From an uncultured Emticicia sp. (lineage in GTDB: Bacteria > Bacteroidota > Bacteroidia > Cytophagales > Spirosomataceae): a stretch of 64,000 nucleotides of DNA. The notes beneath the pieces are model-generated. The model saw only the letters and a program-made list of their open reading frames with translations. It had not been told where the DNA came from and searched no databases. The first letter of the stretch is position 1. Every line of letters starts with the position of its first letter. Shown piece by piece: positions 9,503 through 17,321 of this stretch. A program made the position numbers and the translations under genes. The DNA lies in contig NZ_CALCZQ010000045.1 in assembly GCF_937903345.1 (NCBI RefSeq), positions 1 to 64,000 of the forward strand, given 5' to 3'.

Positions 9503-11203
9503 TTTTTTGTAGTTATTAAATACTTGAACGTTTTGAAAACCATCAACTTCAACTTCAATTACTACAGGTCGACTAGTTTTCTGATGCAGCAATTTTAATG
9601 CATTTTCTAAACTTATTTCGTCGAAAACTTTTTGATATTCTACATCATATTCTTTACACAAGTACTCAGCTGAAGAATTTTGTTTGGTTTCAAAATATTC
9701 ACCCACTTCTGGCTGTTTATTTGAACCATCAATAATTCGAAAAATATTGCCACCGTGATTATTTATTAGAATAACTCTCAGATTATCAGGCAGATATGTA
9801 TTCCAAAAGGCATTTCTATCATAGAAGAATGACATATCTCCAATCAAACATATAACAATTTTATCTGTCTTTAAAGCACTACCCAAAGCCGAACTTAATG
9901 AACCATCAATACCACTTGTGCCTCGATTAGCGAAAACCTCTATGTTTTTACCCTTTTCTAAACCTATGAGATTTGAATATCTTACTACCATACTGTTAGC
10001 TAGATGGAATATCGAATTCTCAGGCAGTTTGTCAAGTATATTTCTAATGACTTTAAACTCACAATATTCAATATTATTTAAAAAACTATTTAATTTTTGT
10101 TTTGCTTTTAAAGATATATTTTTCCAAGTTTCAAAATATTGATAATCGAATTCTTCTTCACCTTCTTTAAATCTCAAAAAGTCTAAATCTTCAAAAAGTT
10201 GTTTGAAAAAATATTCTGGTGAAACTTCAATCTTGTGAGTCAATGTCTGAAACGGGTCAATTAAATCTGGATTTTCTTGAATATGAAAATGATAAGTTGG
10301 TTGATTTTTACGAATGAATATTTTTAAATTTTTTGAAATAATTGACTTCCCACATGTTATCAATAAATCTGGTTTTAATTTATTTTTTAATACTTCATTC
10401 TCAGAAGACAAGAAAACATCCGCTAAAATCGAATCAATATTATTTACGTTTGAAATAATATCTGCAATAACAGGAATACACATTTCATTAGAAAGTTTTT
10501 CCAGTGATTCATTTAATTTGGAACTTTGACGATGTCCCACCACTATTAATTTATTTTCACAGCTTTGCCAAATCTGTTTAAAATTATTCCAAAACTGATT
10601 TGACAACTTTTTCTCAATTTCAACACGCTCAATAATTCTAACATTGCTGTTAAAAGTAATTTCTTCAGAAGCCGTTGGATAAAAAGGCTCTCGAATAGGA
10701 ATATTGATATGTACAGGGCCTTTAGGTTGAACTTGGGTGAGATTAATAGCCTCGTTTATAATCCTTTCAATTTGCCAAACAGCATCAGCATTTAAATAAT
10801 CAGCTGGTAATTCAAAACTTTTCTTTACATGCTTTCCATAAATCTCTCTTTGAAAAATGGTCTGCCCATCATATTGATTAATCCACTCAGCGGGTCGGTC
10901 TGCCGTCAGAATTATTAGAGGAATTTCTTGAAAAAAGGCTTCTGCAATGGCAGGTGCAAAATTAAAAGCAGCAGTTCCTGAAGTACAAACTAGTGCAACA
11001 GTTTCTCCTGTTACCTGAGCCATACCTAAACCAATAAATGCACCCGATCGTTCATCACTAATGCTAAATGTTTCAATAGCCGGATGGCGTACCATAGAGA
11101 TTGTTAAAGCAGCACTTCGAGAACCAGGACAAAGGATAGCCGTTGTAACATTTTTTCTTGAAAGCATTTCTGCAATGTTATGAAGCGGTTGTAAAATTGC
11201 CAT
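9482..11203 (-). CDS. menD: 2-succinyl-5-enolpyruvyl-6-hydroxy-3-cyclohexene-1-carboxylate synthase
   Basis: A thiamine-diphosphate enzyme of menaquinone biosynthesis that joins 2-oxoglutarate to isochorismate. Seen: the PYR-domain start CPGSRSAALTISMVRHP, the region ALVCTSGTAAFNFAPAIAEA with the family's early glutamate nearby, the central domain, and the ThDP-binding GDMSFFYDRNAFWN...NNHGGNIFRI at the C-terminus (GDxSFxHD-like). Length of 573 residues is normal. I use the ATG at 11203 (MAILQPLHNIAEML), because the longer frame would run into the rpoD terminator. It stands alone here; other men genes are not in the window. Menaquinone is the usual respiratory quinone of Bacteroidota. Confidence 0.93.
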   Translation of the reverse strand: MAILQPLHNIAEMLSRKNVTTAILCPGSRSAALTISMVRHPAIETFSISDERSGAFIGLGMAQVTGETVALVCTSGTAAFNFAPAIAEAFFQEIPLIILTADRPAEWINQYDGQTIFQREIYGKHVKKSFELPADYLNADAVWQIERIINEAINLTQVQPKGPVHINIPIREPFYPTASEEITFNSNVRIIERVEIEKKLSNQFWNNFKQIWQSCENKLIVVGHRQSSKLNESLEKLSNEMCIPVIADIISNVNNIDSILADVFLSSENEVLKNKLKPDLLITCGKSIISKNLKIFIRKNQPTYHFHIQENPDLIDPFQTLTHKIEVSPEYFFKQLFEDLDFLRFKEGEEEFDYQYFETWKNISLKAKQKLNSFLNNIEYCEFKVIRNILDKLPENSIFHLANSMVVRYSNLIGLEKGKNIEVFANRGTSGIDGSLSSALGSALKTDKIVICLIGDMSFFYDRNAFWNTYLPDNLRVILINNHGGNIFRIIDGSNKQPEVGEYFETKQNSSAEYLCKEYDVEYQKVFDEISLENALKLLHQKTSRPVVIEVEVDGFQNVQVFNNYKKLFADFG

Positions 11204-11233
11204 TTCAAAATAAAATTTATGAAAATAAACAAA

Positions 11234-11258
11234 AAAAGGCACGATAAACGCACCTTTT
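11234..11258 (-). terminator. Terminator downstream of rpoD
   Basis: A 10-bp stem with two G-T pairs (11234-11243 with 11249-11258) and a 5-nt loop, followed on the minus strand by seven T. It separates rpoD from menD. A second weaker hairpin (6-bp arms, 11280-11295) lies closer to the rpoD stop. Confidence 0.7.
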
Positions 11259-11312
11259 ATAAAATAATTTTTAAAATAATTGAATCATTATTCAAATATT
11301 CAAAATAAAATC

Positions 11313-12176
11313 TTAACCTAAATAAGCTTTCAATGCTTTACTTCGTGAAGTCTGACGTAAACGACGTATAGCCTTTTCTTTAATCTGACGTACACGTTCA
11401 CGAGTCAAATTAAATTTCTCACCAATTTCTTCCAGAGTCATGGCTTGTTCACCGTTCAAACCAAAATAATAAGTTATAACCTCAGCCTCACGTTGTGTCA
11501 AAGTTGACAAAGCTCTCATAACTTCTCTACGTAGCGAGTCGTCAATTAAACCTTGGTCAGGTTTTACCTCGCTGTCATTTTCAAGCACATCTAACAAGCT
11601 ATTTTCTTCTCCTTGAACAAATGGAGCATCAACGGATACATGGCGACCAGAAATTTTTAAAGTATCAATAACCTCCGCAGCGGTAATTTCTAAAACCTCT
11701 GCCAATTCTTCTGGTGAAGGTTCTCTTTCAAATTTTTGTTCTAAGTCAGAAAAAGTTTTTGAAATTTTATTTAAAGAGCCAACACGATTTAAAGGTAAAC
11801 GAACGATACGAGATTGTTCGGCCAAAGCTTGTAAAATTGACTGACGAATCCACCAAACGGCATAAGATATAAACTTAAAACCACGAGTTTCATCAAACCT
11901 TTGTGCTGCCTTAATCAAACCTAAGTTTCCTTCATTGATTAAATCGCCCAACGATAAACCTTGATTTTGATACTGCTTTGCAACCGAAACAACAAAACGT
12001 AAGTTTGCTTTTGTTAAACGCTCTAACGAATATTGGTCTCCTTCTCTAATTTTCTGTGCAAGAATAACTTCCTCATCGGGAGTTAGCAAATCTACTTTTC
12101 CAATTTCTTGGAGGTACTTATCGAGAGATTGACTTTCACGATTGGTAATTTGCTTACTAATTTTTAGCTGACGCAT
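11313..12176 (-). CDS. rpoD: Primary RNA polymerase sigma factor (sigma-70 family)
   Basis: A 287-residue sigma factor of the short Bacteroidota type. Region 1.2 (DKYLQEIGKVDLLTPDEEVI), region 2 (RLTKANLRFVVSVAKQYQ, GDLINEGNLGLIKAAQRFD, FKFISYAVWWIRQSI), region 3 and the region 4.2 helix-turn-helix (MTLEEIGEKFNLTRERVRQI) are all present. Region 1.1 is missing, as in this phylum. It recruits RNA polymerase to TAnnTTTG promoters, several of which can be seen in this window. The leader contains a small GGGC-AATA-GCCC dyad at about 12190; I cannot assign a role to it. Confidence 0.95.
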   Translation of the reverse strand: MRQLKISKQITNRESQSLDKYLQEIGKVDLLTPDEEVILAQKIREGDQYSLERLTKANLRFVVSVAKQYQNQGLSLGDLINEGNLGLIKAAQRFDETRGFKFISYAVWWIRQSILQALAEQSRIVRLPLNRVGSLNKISKTFSDLEQKFEREPSPEELAEVLEITAAEVIDTLKISGRHVSVDAPFVQGEENSLLDVLENDSEVKPDQGLIDDSLRREVMRALSTLTQREAEVITYYFGLNGEQAMTLEEIGEKFNLTRERVRQIKEKAIRRLRQTSRSKALKAYLG

Positions 12177-12301
12177 ATCTTATTTTTAACGGGCAATAGC
12201 CCAACAGATTTCAATTATAACATAAAAAACTTAAAAACCTTGACCTATAGAACAAATAAAGTTTATTAAATGTTCAGCGTGTCAATTATCAGTTATCATT
12301 A

Positions 12302-12338
12302 AACAATTATTAGTTTCATGAAGAAACTGATAATTGTT
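12302..12338 (-). terminator. Hairpin after pnp
   Basis: A 16-bp stem with one G-T pair (12302-12317 with 12323-12338), 6 bases beyond the pnp stop. The downstream minus-strand bases are AT-rich without a clean T run, so it may be a terminator or a 3' stabiliser. Confidence 0.55.
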
Positions 12339-12344
12339 AATTGA

Positions 12345-14474
12345 TTATTGTCTTTCAGGTCTTGGCAAAAGGGCTTTTCTTGATAAACGGAATTTTCCAG
12401 TTTTCGGATCCACTTCAAGTAATTTCACTTGTAATTCTTCGCCGATTTCTAAAACACCATCCATACTTGGTAATCTTTCCCATGAAATTTCAGAAATATG
12501 AAGTAAACCTTCTTTTCCTGGCATAAACTCCACAAAAGCACCAAATGGTTGAATTGATTTTACTTTTGCATCATAAACTTCACCAACTTCTGGCGTAGCT
12601 ACGATACCATAAACTCTCTTCTTGGCTTTATCCATACTCTCACCATTTGATGAGAATATTGAAACATAACCTTTACCTTCTTTTTCTTCGATTGTGATTG
12701 TTGCACCAGATTCACGTTGTATCTCTTGAACGATTTTACCGCCTGGCCCAATTACCGCTCCGATAAATTCTTTATCAATAACGATAGTAAACGCACGTGG
12801 AGTATGAGGTTTCAATTCTGGTCGAGACACAGCGATTGATTCTTTCATTTTTCCGAGAATGTGAATACGTCCTTGTTTAGCTTGCATCAATGCTTGCTCT
12901 AAAACTTCAAACGATAAACCACCTATTTTAATATCCATTTGGCAAGCTGTGATACCATTTTCAGTACCAGTCACCTTAAAGTCCATATCTCCTAAGTGGT
13001 CCTCATCACCTAAAATATCTGATAAAACTGCCCATTTTCCGGTTGAACTGTCAGTAATTAAACCCATTGCAATACCCGAAATTGGAGCTTTAATTGGAAC
13101 ACCTGCATCCATCAGAGCTAAACATCCTGCACAAACAGTCGCCATTGATGACGAACCATTTGACTCTAGAATATCGGATACGATTCTAATTGTATAAGGA
13201 TTTTCAGAATCGGCTGGAAGAATTTTCTTTAATGAACGTTGAGCTAAATTTCCATGACCAATCTCACGACGACCAGCACCGCGATTGGGTTTTATTTCTC
13301 CAGTCGAGAAACCTGGGAAATTATAATGTAAATAAAATTTACTATACCCTGATACCATCACTTGATCAATAATCATTTCATCAAGTTTAGTTCCAAGTGT
13401 TGCTGTTGTTAATGATTGAGTTTCACCTCTTGTAAACAAGGCAGCACCATGAGCCGATGGCAAGAAATCTACTTCGCAAACAATCTGACGGATTTCGTCA
13501 AGCTTACGACCATCAAGTCTTGTACGCTCATCAAGAACCATATTTCTTGAAGCATAATATTGAATATCGCCAAAATAAGGTTTGATAAATTGCTTTTTGG
13601 CAGTGCGTTCTTCTTCTGTAAGTGAAGCAATAAAACTGTCGAGAATCTCACCAAACTTTTCTTTTCTTACCTCTTTTTTATTATTTCCTTCCAAACATAC
13701 CGCATAAACCTTGTCATAAAGCTCCTTATTCATACGTTCACGTAGTTCTTCATCATGTGTTTCATGATTGTAAACACGCTTTTCTGTTTTGCCAACAATC
13801 TCACCAAATTCTTTTTGAGCATTTACTTGTACAATAATGGCCTCATGAGCAATTTTAATTGCTTCAATCATTTCTTCTTCAGTGCAAAGTTCTGCTTCGC
13901 CTTCAACCATTATAATATTATCAACTGTTCCTGCAACTATTAAATCTAAAGAAGCCGTTTTAATTTGCGTAGTTGTTGGATTTACAACATACGCACCATT
14001 GATTTTTGCTACGCGTACTTCCGAAATTGGGCCATTAAATGGAATATCAGAAACTGCAATTGCAGCAGAAGCAGCTAATGCGGCAAGGGCATCGGGCTGA
14101 ATTTCAGCATCAGCTGAAATTAAAGTAACAATAACCTGAACCTCTGCATGATAATCTTCTGGAAAGATTGGACGTAATGCACGGTCAATCAATCGACTGA
14201 TCAGGATTTCGTTGTCTGAAAGCCTACCTTCACGACGTTGAAAACTTCCTGGTATTTTTCCCGCTGAACCAAATTTTTCTTGATAATCAACTGAAAGAGG
14301 TAAAAAATCAGTTCCCTCTTTGTGCTCTTGAGCAGCAACTACAGTTGCTAAAAGCATTGCATTGCCACATCTCACCACAACCGAACCATCTGCTTGTCTT
14401 GCAAGCTTTCCAGTTTCAAGGGTAATCACTTTGCCATCGGGCATTTCGATGGTCTTAGTGTGAATGTTAAACAT
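12345..14474 (-). CDS. pnp: Polyribonucleotide nucleotidyltransferase (PNPase)
   Basis: A 709-residue exoribonuclease that degrades RNA 3' to 5' by phosphorolysis. In order: first RNase PH domain (GSFQRREGRLSDNEILISRL), helical linker, second RNase PH domain with GRREIGHGNLAQRSL and GDEDHLGDMDFKVTG, KH domain (VIGPGGKIVQEIQRESGATI, near residue 575), and S1 domain (GEVYDAKVKSIQPFGAFVEF). Domain order and length are complete. It follows rpsO on the same strand, the classic rpsO-pnp order, with a 145-bp spacer that carries two hairpins; in enterobacteria the corresponding spacer is where pnp mRNA is controlled, but control here is inference only. Confidence 0.97.
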   Translation of the reverse strand: MFNIHTKTIEMPDGKVITLETGKLARQADGSVVVRCGNAMLLATVVAAQEHKEGTDFLPLSVDYQEKFGSAGKIPGSFQRREGRLSDNEILISRLIDRALRPIFPEDYHAEVQVIVTLISADAEIQPDALAALAASAAIAVSDIPFNGPISEVRVAKINGAYVVNPTTTQIKTASLDLIVAGTVDNIIMVEGEAELCTEEEMIEAIKIAHEAIIVQVNAQKEFGEIVGKTEKRVYNHETHDEELRERMNKELYDKVYAVCLEGNNKKEVRKEKFGEILDSFIASLTEEERTAKKQFIKPYFGDIQYYASRNMVLDERTRLDGRKLDEIRQIVCEVDFLPSAHGAALFTRGETQSLTTATLGTKLDEMIIDQVMVSGYSKFYLHYNFPGFSTGEIKPNRGAGRREIGHGNLAQRSLKKILPADSENPYTIRIVSDILESNGSSSMATVCAGCLALMDAGVPIKAPISGIAMGLITDSSTGKWAVLSDILGDEDHLGDMDFKVTGTENGITACQMDIKIGGLSFEVLEQALMQAKQGRIHILGKMKESIAVSRPELKPHTPRAFTIVIDKEFIGAVIGPGGKIVQEIQRESGATITIEEKEGKGYVSIFSSNGESMDKAKKRVYGIVATPEVGEVYDAKVKSIQPFGAFVEFMPGKEGLLHISEISWERLPSMDGVLEIGEELQVKLLEVDPKTGKFRLSRKALLPRPERQ

Positions 14475-14492
14475 TTTTTAGTTTAATTAAGG

Positions 14493-14515
14493 CCACGTAT
14501 CCGCTTTCGACGTGG
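14493..14515 (-). other. Hairpin in the pnp 5' leader
   Basis: A 6-bp GC-containing stem (14493-14498 with 14510-14515) with an 11-nt loop that contains GAAA closed by C-G on the minus strand. It lies 19 bases upstream of the pnp ATG. Possible mRNA processing or autoregulation site; not demonstrated. Confidence 0.4.
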
Positions 14516-14580
14516 TTGTTTATTATCCGAATTCCGCGGGGATAAAATTGAATATTTTGAAGATTTTTTTAAACAAAATA

Positions 14581-14610
14581 TCAGGGAACACTCCGAAGAG
14601 AATTCCCTGA
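14581..14610 (-). terminator. Hairpin after rpsO
   Basis: An 8-bp stem (14581-14588 with 14603-14610) begins 9 bases after the rpsO stop and is followed on the minus strand by a T-rich stretch. It likely terminates part of the rpsO transcripts, with read-through into pnp. Confidence 0.6.
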
Positions 14611-14619
14611 CAAGTATTA

Positions 14620-14895
14620 TTACTTACGAATTCCTAATTCGGCAATAATTGCTCTGTAACGAGTAATATCTGTTTTGAACAAATAATCGAGCAATCTACG
14701 ACGCTTACCAACTAATTTCAACAAACCTGCTCTTGTCGAGTAGTCATGTTTGTGAGATTTCAAGTGTTCTGTTAAGTGAGCGATACGAAAAGTAAATAAT
14801 GCAATTTGAGACTCGGCTGAACCAGTATCAGTCGCTTTTTTTTGGAAGCCTTTTTCAGCAAAGATTTCTTCCTTTTTGTCCGTAGTTAAATACAT
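14620..14895 (-). CDS. rpsO: 30S ribosomal protein S15
   Basis: A 91-residue protein that binds the central domain of 16S rRNA and helps nucleate the 30S platform. The signature TGSAESQIALFTFRIAHLTE, HKHDYSTRAGLLKLVGKRRR and LLDYLFKTDITRYRAIIAEL is complete, with the loop histidine and serine/aspartate residues known to contact rRNA. Length is normal. A TAnnTTTG box 40 bp upstream is a candidate promoter, and pnp follows on the same strand. Confidence 0.97.
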   Translation of the reverse strand: MYLTTDKKEEIFAEKGFQKKATDTGSAESQIALFTFRIAHLTEHLKSHKHDYSTRAGLLKLVGKRRRLLDYLFKTDITRYRAIIAELGIRK

Positions 14896-14934
14896 TTGAT
14901 GTTAACTTAGATTAATAATTATGAAAAACAACTG

Positions 14935-14942
14935 CAAATGTA
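14935..14942 (-). promoter_or_regulatory. Candidate -7 box of rpsO
   Basis: Minus-strand TACATTTG, matching TAnnTTTG, would start a leader of about 33 nt before rpsO. It overlaps a small dyad (CAAATG...CATTTG, 14935-14950). No good -33 TTG is seen at the usual distance. Confidence 0.4.
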
Positions 14943-15102
14943 AGCATTTGTTTTCAATAAATAATGAAAATTGAAAACAAAGATTAAATTTGTTGATTTA
15001 TTAACCTGAAAGTAAAGGAAAAAACGATTAACTCAACCAAAAATATAAACACTTATTATAAATGATTAATTTAAATAAATCGCTCAAAAAATTGGCCAAC
15101 AA

Positions 15103-15133
15103 AAAAAGCCTGTCTCAAATGAAAAGGCTTTTT
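15103..15133 (-). terminator. Terminator after tRNA-Leu
   Basis: An 8-bp stem (15103-15110 with 15126-15133) 63 bases downstream of the tRNA on the minus strand, followed by a T run. Apart from this and the rpsO promoter, the 14896-15195 spacer shows nothing else I can identify. Confidence 0.65.
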
Positions 15134-15195
15134 AAATAACAAATGTTAAAGTTAAGCTAAAAATTCTTTAAGATTTTTTAATTCAAAACTTATTG

Positions 15196-15279
15196 TGACG
15201 AAGAAGAGATTCGAACTCTCACAGGCTTTCGCCCACTACCACCTCAAAGTAGCGTGTCTACCAATTTCACCACCTCGCC
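15196..15279 (-). tRNA. tRNA-Leu (anticodon GAG)
   Basis: An 84-nt class II tRNA. Acceptor stem GGCGAGG pairs with CTTCGTC (two G-U pairs), the anticodon stem-loop is CTACT-TTGAGGT-GGTAG giving GAG, a variable arm (GGGCGAAAGCC) is present as expected for leucine, and the T loop is TTCGAAT. The CCA end is not encoded. It reads CUC/CUU codons. Confidence 0.93.
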
Positions 15280-15366
15280 TTTTATTATCTTTATTCATTT
15301 TCACAAATCTAAATAAGGTCCAAGATTTTTCCAAATATTTATTTTTGTTTATAGTTTAAAGAATAA

Positions 15367-15387
15367 AAGCCTCTGTTTGAGAGGCTT
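15367..15387 (-). terminator. Terminator after tRNA-Lys
   Basis: A perfect 7-bp stem (15367-15373 with 15381-15387), only 4 bases after the tRNA 3' end, followed on the minus strand by TTTATTCTTT. Confidence 0.7.
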
Positions 15388-15390
15388 GTG

Positions 15391-15463
15391 TGATCCCGCT
15401 GGGATTCGAACCCAGGACCCATACATTAAAAGTGTATTGCTCTACCAACTGAGCTACGGAATC
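15391..15463 (-). tRNA. tRNA-Lys (anticodon UUU)
   Basis: A 73-nt tRNA with acceptor GATTCCG pairing to CGGGATC, D arm AGCTCAGTTGGTAGAGC, anticodon loop CTTTTAA giving UUU, and T arm CTGGG-TTCGAAT-CCCAG. The CCA end is not encoded. It lies 111 bp from tRNA-Leu on the same strand, but each has its own terminator. Confidence 0.95.
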
Positions 15464-15524
15464 TTTATATTTTTGATTTAAACATATAACATTTAAACAG
15501 ATATGAAAGTAATTTGTTTTGTAT

Positions 15525-15532
15525 TAACTTTG
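15525..15532 (+). promoter_or_regulatory. Candidate -7 box of the TPR/SH3 gene
   Basis: TAACTTTG matches TAnnTTTG exactly and lies 57 bp upstream of the ATG at 15590. It falls inside the longer in-frame extension from 15503, which supports the downstream start. The -33 element is not clear. Confidence 0.45.
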
Positions 15533-15589
15533 TTTTTCCGTACCAATGTTTTTAAATCGTGGTGCAAAATTAGTACTTTTAACAATACG

Positions 15590-16327
15590 ATGCAAACATA
15601 CTTTTTGAAATTTCTGAAAATATTTTTATTGCTTTTTACACTATTTACTCAAGTACTTGATAGTCAAGGACAAACAAGTTTAAATAAAAAAGCAGATTCT
15701 TTATTTACTCAAAAAAAAAATGATGAGGCAAGAAATATTTATAATGAAATTTTAACTAATAATCAAAATGTGAACCCCAAAGTTTATTTAAAACTTGCAA
15801 ACATTTCGGAATCAAAAGGTGAATTTGTAAAAGAGTTGTACTATCTTAATCTATATTTTTTTAAAAAACCAGACGAAAAAGTTTTCGAAAAAATGTATTA
15901 CGTTGCGAATGAAAATGGATTTAGTGGATATGAAAAAAACGATTTAAATTATTTTTTATTTTTTTATCGCCAATATTCAAATTATGTTTGGGGTGGTTTT
16001 CTTCTATTAGGAATTTATATTTTTACAGTATTGGTGTTGAAGAAAAAAAACAATCAGTTCTCTCCATTTAGGCATAAAATAATATTTTTAATTTATTTAT
16101 TAATTTTGGCTAGTTTGATAAATCTACCCAATAATTATAAATCTGTTATCATAAAAAACGAAAAGGTATATTTACGTGACTACCCATCAGCAGCTTCACA
16201 GATTATTGGTACTATCGGCGAAGGAAATAGATTGAATGTTATAAAAACCGATGATATATGGTATCAGGTTTTATGGGAGGGTAAATTTTGCTACCTAAAA
16301 GAAAGTGATATTTGGATAGTTAAATAA
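15590..16327 (+). CDS. TPR and SH3-like domain membrane protein
   Basis: About 245 residues from the ATG at 15590. A signal peptide (FLKIFLLLFTLFTQVLDSQG) is followed by a short TPR-like part (ADSLFTQKKNDEARNIYNEI), two membrane helices (WGGFLLLGIYIFTVLVL and IIFLIYLLILASLINL), and a C-terminal bacterial SH3-like domain of about 60 residues (VYLRDYPSAASQIIGTIGEG). This is the tail layout of the BatE-type proteins of Bacteroidota Bat operons, but no other bat genes are here, so I do not assign the name. The SH3-like end may bind cell wall or partner proteins. Confidence 0.7.
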   Translation: MQTYFLKFLKIFLLLFTLFTQVLDSQGQTSLNKKADSLFTQKKNDEARNIYNEILTNNQNVNPKVYLKLANISESKGEFVKELYYLNLYFFKKPDEKVFEKMYYVANENGFSGYEKNDLNYFLFFYRQYSNYVWGGFLLLGIYIFTVLVLKKKNNQFSPFRHKIIFLIYLLILASLINLPNNYKSVIIKNEKVYLRDYPSAASQIIGTIGEGNRLNVIKTDDIWYQVLWEGKFCYLKESDIWIVK

Positions 16328-16367
16328 AAGTGTGAAAATATTAATTTTAAGGGCTAAAATTTTGTAT

Positions 16368-17198
16368 TCAAAGAATTTTGCTGGTTTGTTTTAGTGGTGA
16401 GTTTTTTTCTTTTGATAATGTAGTAAAAACTAGTTTATCAACTATCCTTGGAAACCACTTGTTAAGCCATACTGTTAATTTACCCTCGCTCGTCAGAATA
16501 ACGGAACGTTTTCTTTTCTTGATAGCCTTCACAATGTGCAAAGCACATTCTTCTGATGACATCATTTTCTTTTCATCACGAACGGTTTCTTGACTAACCT
16601 CGCCTTGAGAATCAATGGCAGCAAAACGTATATTTGATGATGTAAATCCTGGACAGGCAGTCAGAACATTTACACCTGTCTTCATAAGTTCTGTACGGAT
16701 TGCTTCGAGAAAACCATTTACTGCAAATTTTGATGCGGAATAACCACTTCGCACAGGCAAACCTCTAAAACCCGCAATCGAGGAGACACCTACTATTGTT
16801 CCTTTGGACTTTTTTATATAGGGCAAAGCCGCTTGAGTAAGATAAACAGTGCCAAAGAAATTAATATCCATTACTTTACGGATGGTCGCATCTATATTGG
16901 CATCTTCAAACATTGAACGCATCGTAATACCAGCATTGTTGATAACGATATCGATAGTACCATAATGATAAATTGCTTCGGCAACAATTCTTTTATTGTC
17001 ATATTCTAAACTTGAATCAGCTACTAGGAAATGGTTTTCAATTCCTTGTTTTGAAAGTTCGTGGCTGGTTTGCTCTAATTTGTCGATATTTCTACCAGTA
17101 ATAATCAATCTACAATGCTCTTTTCCAAGTTCAAAAGCAAGTGCTTTACCAATTCCTGACGAACCACCTGTAATGATTACAACTTTATTTGTTAGCAT
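16368..17198 (-). CDS. Short-chain dehydrogenase/reductase (SDR)
   Basis: A 276-residue classical SDR. The Rossmann nucleotide motif TGGSSGIG is at residues 10-17, NNAG at 87-90, the catalytic serine at 139-140 (VSS), and YxxxK as Y153/K157 (YSASK). The arginine after the second strand (TGRN) suggests NADP(H). The C-terminal extension (LNKWFPRIVDKLVFTTL) may lie on a membrane, as in DHRS7-like members. Substrate unknown. It stands alone between convergent and co-directional neighbours. Confidence 0.9.
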   Translation of the reverse strand: MLTNKVVIITGGSSGIGKALAFELGKEHCRLIITGRNIDKLEQTSHELSKQGIENHFLVADSSLEYDNKRIVAEAIYHYGTIDIVINNAGITMRSMFEDANIDATIRKVMDINFFGTVYLTQAALPYIKKSKGTIVGVSSIAGFRGLPVRSGYSASKFAVNGFLEAIRTELMKTGVNVLTACPGFTSSNIRFAAIDSQGEVSQETVRDEKKMMSSEECALHIVKAIKKRKRSVILTSEGKLTVWLNKWFPRIVDKLVFTTLSKEKNSPLKQTSKIL

Positions 17199-17321
17199 GG
17201 GAAAAATAATTTAAACAATAAATTATCACCAAAGATTGGTACAACTATATTTACTTTAAAATGCTTTTTATTATGAATTTGTTCCAATCTGAGATTAAAA
17301 ACAATTAGAAAGAGATTAAAA

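Noticed and set aside
15590..16327. Bat operon member (BatE)
   Set aside because: The domain layout is similar, but the other bat genes and the MoxR ATPase are not adjacent, so the name was not given.
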